A DNA stretch of 64,000 nucleotides, from contig NZ_CP132333.1 of NCBI RefSeq assembly GCF_030758935.1, positions 1,984,992-2,048,991 of the forward strand, written 5' to 3'. Position numbers and translations under genes: made by a program. The stretch comes from Geothrix sp. PMB-07 (GTDB taxonomy: Bacteria; Acidobacteriota; Holophagae; Holophagales; Holophagaceae). Shown here piece after piece: positions 26,614-35,335 of this stretch (position 1 is its first letter; every line of letters starts with the position of its first letter). The notes beneath the pieces were generated by a model. It was not told where the DNA came from and did no database searches. It saw only the letters and a list, made by a program, of their open reading frames with translations.

Positions 26614-26877
26614 TCAGGAAACGAGGGCCCGGAGGAAGACCCGCTGGATGACGCCGAGCAGCAGCACGGCGATGAGGATGTCGAAGCTGAAACCGCCGAT
26701 GGGGGGGACGATGGCCCGGATGGGGTGGAGGATCGGATCGGTGATCGAGTGGAGCAGCCGGATCCAGCGGTTCCGGGGATCGATGGGGAACCAGGAGAGG
26801 ATGGCCACCGCCAGCAGGAGGTAGATGAGGACATCCAGGGCGTGGTAGGCGATGGTGAAGAGAAGAGGCATGGGCAT
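26614..26877 (-). CDS. YggT/YlmG family membrane protein
   Basis: 87 aa with two hydrophobic helices: LFTIAYHALDVLIYLLLAVAILSWF and FDILIAVLLLGVIQRVFL. The conserved middle IDPRNRWIRLLHSITDPILHPIRAIVPPIGG is diagnostic for YggT. The family is linked to division and osmotic or membrane homeostasis. Likely co-transcribed with the DivIVA-like gene, 17 bases away. Confidence 0.9.
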   Translation of the reverse strand: MPMPLLFTIAYHALDVLIYLLLAVAILSWFPIDPRNRWIRLLHSITDPILHPIRAIVPPIGGFSFDILIAVLLLGVIQRVFLRALVS

Positions 26878-26921
26878 GATCCTGGGAACCCGATCATCAT
26901 AGCGGGGAGGGAACCCAATCC

Positions 26922-28031
26922 ATGCGCATAGGCATCTCCTGCTACAGCACCTTCGGCGGCTCGGGCGTCGTGGCCACGGAAGTGGGCAAGGCCCTGGCCG
27001 CCCGCGGCCACGAGATCCACATCCTCAGCCCGAGCCTTCCCCCCCGGCTGGTGGGCTTCGAGGACCGCATCAATTTCCACGAGGTGCGGGCCAGCCCCTA
27101 CCCCCTGTTCGAGGACGCCCCCTATTCCATCGCCCTGGGCTCGAAGATGGCGGATGTGGCTGAACACTACGGCCTGGATATCCTCCATGCGCACTATGCG
27201 ATTCCTCACGCCATGGCGGCGCTGCTGGCGCGCATGGCCATCCCCAGCCTGAAAGTCGTGACGACCCTCCATGGCACGGATATCACGGTGGTGGGCAGCG
27301 ATCCCAGCTACCTGCCCATGGTGAAAATGGCCATCCGGGAAAGCGACGGCGTCACCGCGGTTTCAGAGTATCTGCGCCAGGAGACCATCCGCACCTTTGA
27401 GGTGGATTCCCGCATCGATGTCATCGGCAATTTCGTAGAGCCCCCCGGGCAGGAGCGCCCGGATTGCCGTGCCTGGCTGGCCCCCAAGGCCGCCTTCGTG
27501 ATGACCCACATCTCCAATTTCCGCCCCGTGAAGCGGGTCATGGATGTGCTCAAGGTCTTCGAGCAGGTGCGCCAGGAGGTGCCCACCCGCCTGGTGATGG
27601 TGGGCGATGGCCCGGATCGCATGGAGGCCGAGGCCTTCTGCCGCGATAAGGGCTTCGCTTCCGAAGTGCGCTTCACGGGCAAGCAACTGGATATCGGCAC
27701 CGTGCTGGCCTGCTCGGATCTCTTCATTTTGCCCAGCGCCACGGAGAGCTTTGGTCTGGCCGCCCTGGAGGCCATGGCCCATCGCGTGCCGGTGATCGCC
27801 AGCCGCGTGGGTGGCCTGCCCGAGGTGGTGCGCCACGGGGTGGATGGTTACCTCGAAGAATTGGGTGATGTGGAGGCCATGGCTGCCGATGCGGTGCGGC
27901 TGCTGCGGGATGAAGATCTCCGCCTGAGCATGGGCCAGGCTGCGCGCGAACGGGCCCTGGGCACCTTCGCGGAAGGCCCCATCGTGGATCAGTACGAGGC
28001 CCTGTACCGGAGGGTGTTGGGCCAGGCGTGA
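26922..28031 (+). CDS. bshA: BshA-type N-acetyl-alpha-D-glucosaminyl L-malate synthase
   Basis: 369 aa GT4 glycosyltransferase. The N-terminus MRIGISCYSTFGGSGVVATEVGKALAARGHE and the segments YPLFEDAPYSIALGSKM, LHAHYAIPHAMAALLAR and TTLHGTDITVVGSDPSYLPMVKMAI are characteristic of BshA. The C-terminal nucleotide-binding region has the EX7E motif (ESFGLAALE). BshA joins UDP-GlcNAc and L-malate in the first step of bacillithiol synthesis. No bshB or bshC is in the window. GGAGG lies upstream of the ATG. Bacillithiol or a relative in this organism is an inference from this gene. Confidence 0.88.
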   Translation: MRIGISCYSTFGGSGVVATEVGKALAARGHEIHILSPSLPPRLVGFEDRINFHEVRASPYPLFEDAPYSIALGSKMADVAEHYGLDILHAHYAIPHAMAALLARMAIPSLKVVTTLHGTDITVVGSDPSYLPMVKMAIRESDGVTAVSEYLRQETIRTFEVDSRIDVIGNFVEPPGQERPDCRAWLAPKAAFVMTHISNFRPVKRVMDVLKVFEQVRQEVPTRLVMVGDGPDRMEAEAFCRDKGFASEVRFTGKQLDIGTVLACSDLFILPSATESFGLAALEAMAHRVPVIASRVGGLPEVVRHGVDGYLEELGDVEAMAADAVRLLRDEDLRLSMGQAARERALGTFAEGPIVDQYEALYRRVLGQA

Positions 28032-28108
28032 TGGGCGGGCTATAGCCTCGGGTTGGATTGTCAATTCCGAGCAGCGGCGGCCGATGAGTAGGATCTTAAG
28101 GAGTGTGC

Positions 28109-30661
28109 GTGAAGGCCTTGCGGATCCTGCTCGTGGTTATGGCCGCATGGGTGGCCTGGGCAGGCGAGGGCTGGCGCAGGCCGTTCGCCCTCTACGGGCC
28201 GGACCAGGGCCTGCCCAGCGGCGGCATCATGTGCATCGCCCAGGATGCCGATGGCTTCATTTGGCTGGGAACGGAGCATGGCCTGCTGCGCTACGAGGGT
28301 GGCCGTTGTTCCCGGTGGACGCGGGACCAGGGTCTTCCTTCCGATCATGTGGAGCACCTCTTCGCCTTGAAGGATGGCGGGCTCTGGGTATCCACGGCCC
28401 AGGGTCTGGTCCGCTTCCGGAATGGGCAGGTGGAGCCGACGCGATTTGCGGGAGAGGAGGGTTTCCCGGGCCTTCGCGCCATGGCCGAGGATCCCTTCGG
28501 GCGCCTCTGGGTGGCCACGCGGAAGGGCCTGTTTCTTCAGTCCCAGGGCCTGGATTTCGTCCGGCACCCGCGGGCCCCGGCCGGGGAGGCGCTCGCACTG
28601 GCCAATGGAAGAGCTGGAACGATGCTGGTGGGCACCGATCTGGGGTTGACCTCCTTCACGCCCTACGGCATCGGGGAAACCTGGACCGAGGCCCAGGGGC
28701 TTCCCAAAGGCGGGGCGGCCTTGGTGGGAGAAGATGGAACCGGCCGGTTGTGGGTCTGTTCCGGCCGTACGCTGGTGGTGAAAGAAGCAGGGGCGGCCCG
28801 ATTCAGCGATCAGTCCCGCCTCATGAAGGCTGCAGCGACGCCGTTCGGTGCCTTCTTCAAGGACCGCGATGGCGCTCTGTGGCTTTCCACGCTGAAGGGG
28901 GCCTTGCGCTTGAATGGCACTGAGGCCAGCCTGCTGGATGAATCCGCCGGTCTGCCCATGCGCTGGGTCGGCGAGGTGTTTCGCGACAGGGAGGACGGCC
29001 TGTGGATTCTGGGTACCACCATCGCCCGCCTCCAGGGAGAGGATCGTGTGTGGAACCATCCCCTGTCGACGGGATCTTCCGGTGAACTGGTCTGGTCCAT
29101 CCTGCGGCACCCTCAGGGCGATCTCCTGGTGGGCACGGATGATGGTGTGATCCGGATGATGGCCTCCGGCAACCGGAGGATCCCGGGAACAGAGGGATGT
29201 CGGATCAACGGAATGACCGTGGACCGTTCCGGAGTGCTGTGGATGGTGGGCGCCACGGGCCCCGCCCTATGGCTTAGACCCGACGAGGGCAGGGCCAGGG
29301 TGGCGCCCCTCGGGGCCCTCGGCACAGGCCTGAACTCCGTGATGACCGATGCTTCAGGACAAGTCTGGGCGGGCCACGTCCGTCAAGGCATCCTTCGCTG
29401 GAACCCGGGCGAAAAGCGCCTGATCCAGGTGGTTGGCCCCGATGGAAAGCGGGCCAAGACCCTATGCGCCTTTCAGATCCGGGAGGATGCCTCGGGCCGC
29501 CTTTGGGTGGCCAGCACCCTGGGCCTCCACCTTCGCGAAAAGGGCGGTGGCTGGCGCCTGTTCACCGAACAGGATGGCCTCCTCCCCTTCGGCCTTCATG
29601 GGTTAGCCTTCCTGCCGGATGGCAGTGCCTGGATTCATCCCATCGAGCCTCAAGGGATCATGCGGATTCGCATCGACCGGGACAAAGTAACGGTTCTGGA
29701 TCGGCGTCACGCGGGGCAGGGCCTCAGTTCGGATCTGGTCTATGCGGTGGGAGTGGATCCCCTTGGCCGCACCTGGGTGACCACGGACCAGGGGTTTGAT
29801 TGCCTCGACACCCAGGTCCACGTGGGCCGCCGCCAGGGGATCATCTCGGAGGACTGTAACCTGCTGGCCCTGCTGCCGGAGCGGGATCGCATCTGGGTGG
29901 GGACTTCCGCCGGATTGGTTCGGTATGAAGCCCATGTGGACGAGCCCAAGCTCGTGGGCCCTGTGCCGCACATCTTGCAGGTGACCCTCGGGGATCGGCT
30001 CATCGAGGGGCCTGCCACCAGTCTTGGTTCCATCCAGCCCGAGCAGGCCACCCTGGGTTTCCGCGTGGCCGTGCCCACGTATCAGCACGAAGGCCAACTG
30101 AAACTCCAGGTGCGCATGGTGGGGCTGCAGGAGAGCTGGAGGGATTTGGAAGCCCCCGTGACCCGCTACTCGCACCTGCCGGGAGCCTCCTACCGTTTCG
30201 AGGCCCGCGCGGCCCAGCCCAACGGCAGCTTCGGCCCGCCCGTCAGCCTCTCCTTTAAGGTGCTGCCCGCCTGGTGGGGCACCTGGTGGGCGCGTTCCCT
30301 CTGGGGCCTGGCTGGCCTGGGCTTCATCCTGCTGATCGTCCGCCTCAGGGTGGCGAAGCTGGCGCGGAGAAAAGCGGAACTGGAAATACAAGTGGAGGAA
30401 CGGACCTGGGAACTGCAGAACCGGAACCAGGAACTCACCGATGCCTTGGGAAAGGTGAAGCAGCTGTCGGGCCTGCTGCCCATTTGCGCGTCCTGCAAAA
30501 AAATTCGGGATGACCGCGGCTATTGGAACCAACTGGAGCACTACTTCAGCGAACACACCGAAGTGGGTTTCTCGCACGGGATCTGTCCGGAATGCGCGGA
30601 TACGTTGTATCCGGGTGCCCGCAGCCGGAGGGCGCGGCAATCCTCCGAGCCAGAGCGGTGA
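28109..30661 (+). CDS. Beta-propeller/Y_Y_Y sensor protein ending in a CxxC-CxxC tail, no kinase domain
   Basis: 850 aa. A signal peptide (VKALRILLVVMAAWVAWAG) is followed by two regulator-propeller domains with repeated D-x-x-GxLWVST/LWVAT elements, a Y_Y_Y domain (~residues 640-710), a membrane helix (WWARSLWGLAGLGFILLIVRL) and a coiled coil (ELEIQVEERTWELQNRNQEL). Where a histidine kinase would follow, the protein ends in LSGLLPICASCKKIRDDRGYW and HGICPECADTLYP, with two CxxC pairs, probably binding zinc or sensing redox. This tail occurs after PAS or receiver domains in other bacteria; its function is not known. The GTG with AAGGAG five bases upstream is preferred over a GTG two codons earlier. 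Confidence 0.85.
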   Translation: MKALRILLVVMAAWVAWAGEGWRRPFALYGPDQGLPSGGIMCIAQDADGFIWLGTEHGLLRYEGGRCSRWTRDQGLPSDHVEHLFALKDGGLWVSTAQGLVRFRNGQVEPTRFAGEEGFPGLRAMAEDPFGRLWVATRKGLFLQSQGLDFVRHPRAPAGEALALANGRAGTMLVGTDLGLTSFTPYGIGETWTEAQGLPKGGAALVGEDGTGRLWVCSGRTLVVKEAGAARFSDQSRLMKAAATPFGAFFKDRDGALWLSTLKGALRLNGTEASLLDESAGLPMRWVGEVFRDREDGLWILGTTIARLQGEDRVWNHPLSTGSSGELVWSILRHPQGDLLVGTDDGVIRMMASGNRRIPGTEGCRINGMTVDRSGVLWMVGATGPALWLRPDEGRARVAPLGALGTGLNSVMTDASGQVWAGHVRQGILRWNPGEKRLIQVVGPDGKRAKTLCAFQIREDASGRLWVASTLGLHLREKGGGWRLFTEQDGLLPFGLHGLAFLPDGSAWIHPIEPQGIMRIRIDRDKVTVLDRRHAGQGLSSDLVYAVGVDPLGRTWVTTDQGFDCLDTQVHVGRRQGIISEDCNLLALLPERDRIWVGTSAGLVRYEAHVDEPKLVGPVPHILQVTLGDRLIEGPATSLGSIQPEQATLGFRVAVPTYQHEGQLKLQVRMVGLQESWRDLEAPVTRYSHLPGASYRFEARAAQPNGSFGPPVSLSFKVLPAWWGTWWARSLWGLAGLGFILLIVRLRVAKLARRKAELEIQVEERTWELQNRNQELTDALGKVKQLSGLLPICASCKKIRDDRGYWNQLEHYFSEHTEVGFSHGICPECADTLYPGARSRRARQSSEPER

Positions 30662-30713
30662 GGGGGCGAATTCGTAGGCCTTCCAGGTGTCCAGCCCCAT
30701 CGATCTATTCGAT

Positions 30714-30749
30714 TCAAAGGTATAAAAAATAACACTTTGTAGCCTTTGA
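30714..30749. repeat. Inverted repeat in an AT-rich intergenic stretch upstream of the hemerythrin gene
   Basis: TCAAAGG and CCTTTGA form a perfect 7-bp inverted repeat with a 22-base AT-rich centre (contains TATAAAAAATAA). The 159-base gap is much richer in A+T than its surroundings. It could be an operator, part of a promoter, or a weak terminator for the propeller gene; sequence alone does not decide. Confidence 0.35.
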
Positions 30750-30820
30750 TTACTTTTTGCGACACTTGCAGCCATTCAGGACTAGGCTGATCGTTCTTCT
30801 CTGCATCCCTGGAGGCGCGC

Positions 30821-31303
30821 GTGTCGAGGCAGTGGAAGTCATCCTTCTGCTCTCAGGATCCCCAAATCGATGAGGATCACCAGGCGCTGTTCAAACTCCT
30901 GGACCGGCTGGCCACCCATCGCCGGGAATCGGATATCGAGGATTTGAACGGGCTGCTGGACCAGTTGCTGGAGCACACCTTTTCCCATTTCTTCAGGGAA
31001 GAGGCGGCCATGCGTGTCCAGGGCTATCCGAAACTGGCGCGGCATGCCGAGCAGCATGAGGTCATGCGGAAGGCCCTGATCGAATCCCTGCGCACCGTGA
31101 CGAAAGGCCAGCTGGCCCTGCCCACCTTCATCCAACACCTGAAGGACAGCTTCATCTATCACTTTGAAACCGATGACATGACCTTCGTGACTTGGCAGAA
31201 GGCGCAGCAGACACCGGCAAAAGGAAACGACCTGCCCATCCAGGCTGGTCGGCACCCCAGGCCAGGGCCGGTGCCGACGTATTCCCTAGGACCCGGCTGC
31301 TGA
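30821..31303 (+). CDS. Bacteriohemerythrin-like O2-binding protein
   Basis: 160 aa. Di-iron ligand pattern of bacteriohemerythrins: His in QIDEDHQALF, His-x3-Glu in HTFSHFFREEAAM, His-x3-His in LARHAEQHEVM, and His-x4-Asp in YHFETDDMTF. It probably binds oxygen (or NO) in the cytoplasm. The GTG start has GGAGG before it. It is convergent with the NarL-type regulator. Confidence 0.88.
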   Translation: MSRQWKSSFCSQDPQIDEDHQALFKLLDRLATHRRESDIEDLNGLLDQLLEHTFSHFFREEAAMRVQGYPKLARHAEQHEVMRKALIESLRTVTKGQLALPTFIQHLKDSFIYHFETDDMTFVTWQKAQQTPAKGNDLPIQAGRHPRPGPVPTYSLGPGC

Positions 31304-31310
31304 ACGCAGC

Positions 31311-31964
31311 TTAGAGATGCGCCTTGTTCTCCAGGGCGAATTTCAGCAGGCTATAGCTGCCATGAATGCCCAACTTGGAGCTGATGTGGGCCCGGTGGTT
31401 CTCCACGGTTCGTTGGCTGATGGAGAAAGCCTCGGCAATCTCCTTGCTCGTTTTCGATTCGGCGATGAGCTTCAGGATCTTTCGCTCCGTGGGGGAGATG
31501 CCATTGGGCAGTGTCTGGCGGAGGGGCACCGCTGGTTGGGACCGCCGCGCCACCATGAGGTCCATCAAGAGGGGGCTGATGAAATGGCGCCCGGCCACCA
31601 CGGTTTCAATGGCGGCCACCACATCGTTCACGGCGGATTCTTTCGAGACATAACCCATGACGCCCAGATCCATGGCGGCATTGAAGGTTTCCTCATCGTC
31701 GTACATGGTCAGAAAAATCACATCGGTGGCCAGGTTGCGCTGGCGCAGTTCCCGCGCGACCTGCAGGCCGCTGAGCCTGGGCATGCGGATGTCCATCACG
31801 GCGAGGGCGGGCTTTTCCGCCTCGATGGCCCGAAGCGCCGCCTCGCCATCGGAGGCCTCAGCCACCAGCTGCAGGGTGGGCACTTCTTCCAGGGTTCGCC
31901 GGATGCCGGCCAGAAACAGCGGATGGTCGTCGGCGATGAGGACCGTGACTTGATTAGGCTCCAT
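31311..31964 (-). CDS. NarL/FixJ-family response regulator
   Basis: 217 aa. The receiver domain has DDH near the N-terminus, the phospho-acceptor Asp in LAVMDIRMPRLSG, Thr in VIFLTMYDDEETF and Lys in YVSKESAVND. The C-terminal LuxR-type helix-turn-helix contains ISPTERKILKLIAESKTSKEIAEAFSISQRTVENHR. Its start overlaps the stop of the histidine kinase gene by 11 bases, so they form a coupled two-component pair. Confidence 0.93.
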   Translation of the reverse strand: MEPNQVTVLIADDHPLFLAGIRRTLEEVPTLQLVAEASDGEAALRAIEAEKPALAVMDIRMPRLSGLQVARELRQRNLATDVIFLTMYDDEETFNAAMDLGVMGYVSKESAVNDVVAAIETVVAGRHFISPLLMDLMVARRSQPAVPLRQTLPNGISPTERKILKLIAESKTSKEIAEAFSISQRTVENHRAHISSKLGIHGSYSLLKFALENKAHL

Positions 31965-33090
31965 GCAGGCCTTCCTTGATGGGCAGGATGACGGAAAGGG
32001 TGGTGCCCAAACCGGGATCGGACTTCAGTTCGAACTCTCCCCCCATCATATTCGCCCGTTCCGCCATGATCATGAGGCCGAAACTGGCGTGGCGTTCGGC
32101 GCCGCGGGTCAGAGCCTCGACCTCGAATCCGCAGCCGTCATCCACCACGCGGAGCAGCACGCTGTGGCCCGTCCGCCGCAGCACAACGGTGACCGCCTTG
32201 GCGTCGGCGTGCTTCACGACATTGTTCAGGCTTTCCTGGGCGATGCGATAGAGATTGATCTCAGCATCTTTGGCCAACAGCCGATCCACGGGCTCGATAT
32301 CCATCGTGGCCGCCAGTTGAGAGCTGCGGGCCAGGCGGCGGACCATGGATTCGATGCTCTTGCTCAGGCCCAACTCGTCGATGAGGTGCGGCCGAAGGCT
32401 GTGCGAGATCTCCCGCACATCCTGAAGGGCTTCGGTCACCAGCGCGAGGGCTTCGTCCAGGTCCACTGCGGACTCTCCCTGCTGGGCTGCCCGGGAGGCG
32501 AGCAGCATGTGGTTTTTCACCAGCAGCAGCTTCTGGCCCAGGTGGTCGTGGAGTTCAGCCGCGATTCGCTTGCGCTCCAGTTCCTGCGAATCGATGAGCT
32601 GCCGCGCGAATTTCTGGTGGACCAGGCTTTCCCGGACGGCCTCCTCCATTTTCTTATGGGAGGTGATATCCCGGCTCACGCCCACCAGGCCGATGACTTC
32701 TCCCTCCAGATTGCGCAGGGGAACCGTGGTGGTCAGGTGCCAGCCCCAGGTGCCGGTCTGAGGGTAGTAGTTGGGCTCTTCCCGGCTGATGAGCGGGGTG
32801 CCGGAAGCCATGACCCGCTGCTCGTCCTCGTAGAACTGCCGGGCCAAGGCCTCAGGGAAGAAATCGAAATCGCTTTTGCCGTTCACCTGCTCGGAAGTCA
32901 TGCCCAGGTTTTGGGCCACGGCCGCGTTGTTGACCACGAAACGGCTCTGGCGGTCTTTCACATAGATGTAGTCAGGCACGATGTCGATGACGGTGCGGAG
33001 CAGGCGTCGCTCCGAGCCCTGGTCCTCCGCCTCCGGCCGGTGTTGGCCAGGGGCGTCAGTCGGCGCAGAGGAGGGATTCAGGTCAGGCAC
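31954..33090 (-). CDS. Soluble PAS sensor histidine kinase (NarX/HisKA_3 type)
   Basis: About 378 aa from a GTG with TGGAG six bases upstream; the frame is open further but runs toward the preceding gene. A PAS domain (IVPDYIYVKDRQSRFVVNNAAVAQ; GVSRDITSHKKMEEAV) is followed by HisKA_3 with the phospho-acceptor His in ERKRIAAELHDHLGQKLLLVKN and an HATPase_c (LNNVVKHADAKAVTV, VVDDGCGF, FGLMIMAERA). There is no membrane helix, so a cytoplasmic signal is sensed. It partners with the overlapping NarL-type regulator. It lies downstream of the sugar kinase and may report on this locus. Confidence 0.9.
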   Translation of the reverse strand: MPDLNPSSAPTDAPGQHRPEAEDQGSERRLLRTVIDIVPDYIYVKDRQSRFVVNNAAVAQNLGMTSEQVNGKSDFDFFPEALARQFYEDEQRVMASGTPLISREEPNYYPQTGTWGWHLTTTVPLRNLEGEVIGLVGVSRDITSHKKMEEAVRESLVHQKFARQLIDSQELERKRIAAELHDHLGQKLLLVKNHMLLASRAAQQGESAVDLDEALALVTEALQDVREISHSLRPHLIDELGLSKSIESMVRRLARSSQLAATMDIEPVDRLLAKDAEINLYRIAQESLNNVVKHADAKAVTVVLRRTGHSVLLRVVDDGCGFEVEALTRGAERHASFGLMIMAERANMMGGEFELKSDPGLGTTLSVILPIKEGLHGA

Positions 33091-33179
33091 GGCGGCTCCA
33101 GGCGGAGATCGTGGGTGGGGCGTCCCATTCTCACAGCCAGAAGGGCCAAGCTCCAGCCCAACCATGGGCAGGCCATGCG

Positions 33180-34049
33180 TCAAGACCGAAGGGCCGATAT
33201 ATGCTGGGCTTCCAGACAAAGGGCGGCCGCGCCGAGCACGGCGATGTGGGGTTCTTCGCTCACCCGAATGAGGAGCCGCCGGAGTGCGTGCTGGTAGGCG
33301 TAGCCACCCAGGGTCTGGCGCATGCCGGTCTCGAAGAATGGGAAGGCTTTGGAAACGGAGCCACCGAGGACGATGAGTTCGGGATCAAAGGCGTACAAGG
33401 TGGCCATGATCACCTGTCCGAAATCCCGCCCGAAGGCCGTCAGAATCTCCAGGGCCTTGGGGTCGCCCTTCATGGCGCGGGAGTGGACCACGGATCCTGC
33501 GAGGCCGAAGTCCCGCTCGAAGGTCTGGCCGCTGGCGTAGTGTTCGAAGGTGTGGTCGCGGTAGGGCATGGTGCCCAGTTCCCCGGCGCCGCAGTTGGAG
33601 CCCGTGTAGAGCTGGCCGTTCATGATCACGCCGGCGCCGAGCCCCGTGCCCACCACCATGCCGATCATGTGGCGGAAGCCCTGGCCCAGGCCGAAGTGGA
33701 ATTCCCCCACGGCGAAGCAGTTGGCGTCATTGTTGACGAACACGGGTCGGTCGAATCGCCTCATGAGGAATTCGCCCAGGTGGACTTCCTGCCAGGAGGG
33801 GATGTTCTCCACGTGGTAGACGATTCCCAGGGTTTCATCCACCACGCTGGGCACACCCACGCCAATGGCGCTGACGTTCGGGGTGAACACCTCGGCGATG
33901 AGGGCGGCGAGGGCCTCCAGCACAGCCTCTTCCGGGGCGGTGGCCGGGGTTGACCGGGAGGCGAGGGCCACGACTTGGCCGTCCTCGATGCGTCCCACGC
34001 GCATGTTGGTACCGCCGAGATCCACACCAATGAGGGTTTTCGATTCCAT
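33180..34049 (-). CDS. ROK-family sugar kinase lacking the zinc motif
   Basis: 289 aa. ATP-binding N-terminus: LIGVDLGGTNMRVGRIEDG. Sugar-binding and catalytic Asp: FVNNDANCFAVGEF. ROK signature: VVGTGLGAGVIMNGQLYTGSNCGAGELGTM. The usual ROK zinc site (GH..CxCGxxGC) is replaced by PYRDHTFEHYASGQTF, without Cys residues. It phosphorylates glucose, N-acetylglucosamine or a similar hexose. The transporter gene ends seven bases upstream and the GH2 glucosaminidase precedes that, so amino-sugar phosphorylation after uptake is the likely job. Confidence 0.88.
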   Translation of the reverse strand: MESKTLIGVDLGGTNMRVGRIEDGQVVALASRSTPATAPEEAVLEALAALIAEVFTPNVSAIGVGVPSVVDETLGIVYHVENIPSWQEVHLGEFLMRRFDRPVFVNNDANCFAVGEFHFGLGQGFRHMIGMVVGTGLGAGVIMNGQLYTGSNCGAGELGTMPYRDHTFEHYASGQTFERDFGLAGSVVHSRAMKGDPKALEILTAFGRDFGQVIMATLYAFDPELIVLGGSVSKAFPFFETGMRQTLGGYAYQHALRRLLIRVSEEPHIAVLGAAALCLEAQHISALRS

Positions 34050-34056
34050 GATGACC

Positions 34057-35322
34057 TCAGGCGGGATCGGGCTGGGCGTTCTTGGACTGGCCCAGGGTGG
34101 CGTTGGAAATGAGGGGGCGGGCCCAGAGGCCGATGCTGATGATGTAGCCCAGGGTTCCCAGCAGGGCGAGCATGCCGAAGCGGAGGCCGAAGGCATCCCC
34201 CAGGCGGCCGACCAGGGGGGGCAGGAAGGCCCCGCCCACGATGGCGGTGCAAAGAATGCCAGCGAAGGATCCGTGGTGCTTGTCCACAGAATTCAGGGCC
34301 AGGGCGAAGATGAGGGGCCACATGACGGAACACCAGAAGCCCATCAGCGGGAAGGCCACCAGGGCCACTGCCCGCGAACCGAAGAGGGCGGTCAGGAGGG
34401 TGGCCACAGCACAGAGGCCGAAGACGAAGAGGATTTTCCGCTGGTCAAAGAGTTTCAGCAGCACGAGCCCCAGGGCGCAGCCCACCATCATCAATCCCCA
34501 GAAACCGGCCACGGCGCTGTGTCCGCCCTGGGCCGGATCCACGCCATGGTAGGTTTCCAGGAATTTGGAAATCCAGAATGCGACGCCTTGCTCGGTGCCT
34601 ACGTAGCAGAAGATTCCGATGAAATAGAGCCAGACGATGCGGTTCTTGAGAAGCGTGCCCAGGGTGGAGAAGGATTCCACGCGCTCGTCATCCTTGAGCT
34701 CCATGCGGGGCATGCGGATCAGCGCCACGACGAGGATCATGACCAGCATGATGACCGCGAACACCCAGTAGAGAGACAGCCAGGGAAGGCTTGGCGGCAC
34801 CATGCGTCCCAGCGTGGTGGTGACCAGGTTCTGGGAGAGGTGGGAGTCCTTCAGGTGCTGCACCAGGTAGGAGTAGACATGGGGGCTCAGGAAGGAGGCC
34901 CCGCCGAAAACCAGCTGGGAGAGGTTGCCGAAGAAGGCGTAGTGCGCCTCACCGCCCGACGTTCGCAGCAGGGGATTGATGACCACCTGCAGCATGGCGA
35001 AGCCCACCGCGATGGTGAACAGCGAGGGCAGGGCCACGGCGTAGGATGGCCACAGGGCGAAAACACTGGAGCCGAGAAAGGCCAGCACAAAGGCTGCGAG
35101 GAGCACGGGCTTGGCGTCGAAACGCTCGATGAGCATGCCCGCGGGAATGGACATGACACCATAGGCCGCGAAGAAGGCGAAGGGCATGAGCCCCACAGCG
35201 AAGGCGCTGAGCTGGAACGATGCCTGGATGTTGGGTTCCAGTGGATCCAGGATGTTCGTCACGAACGAGATGACGAAGAAGGTGAGCATCACCAGCAGGA
35301 CCATAAAGCGATTGCGGGCCAT
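34057..35322 (-). CDS. FucP/NagP-like MFS sugar transporter
   Basis: 421 aa with twelve hydrophobic helices. The start MARNRFMVLLVMLTFFVISFVTNILDPLEPNIQ is typical of the fucose:H+ symporter branch, which includes NagP, GluP and FucP. Other family segments are AAYGVMSIPAGMLIERF, FAMLQVVINPLLRTSGG, and EQGVAFWISKFLETYHGVDP. GGAG lies six bases before the ATG. It probably imports glucosamine, N-acetylglucosamine or glucose across the inner membrane. Placed between the GH2 glucosaminidase and the ROK kinase. Confidence 0.88.
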   Translation of the reverse strand: MARNRFMVLLVMLTFFVISFVTNILDPLEPNIQASFQLSAFAVGLMPFAFFAAYGVMSIPAGMLIERFDAKPVLLAAFVLAFLGSSVFALWPSYAVALPSLFTIAVGFAMLQVVINPLLRTSGGEAHYAFFGNLSQLVFGGASFLSPHVYSYLVQHLKDSHLSQNLVTTTLGRMVPPSLPWLSLYWVFAVIMLVMILVVALIRMPRMELKDDERVESFSTLGTLLKNRIVWLYFIGIFCYVGTEQGVAFWISKFLETYHGVDPAQGGHSAVAGFWGLMMVGCALGLVLLKLFDQRKILFVFGLCAVATLLTALFGSRAVALVAFPLMGFWCSVMWPLIFALALNSVDKHHGSFAGILCTAIVGGAFLPPLVGRLGDAFGLRFGMLALLGTLGYIISIGLWARPLISNATLGQSKNAQPDPA

Positions 35323-35335
35323 GTCCAGCTCCGGT

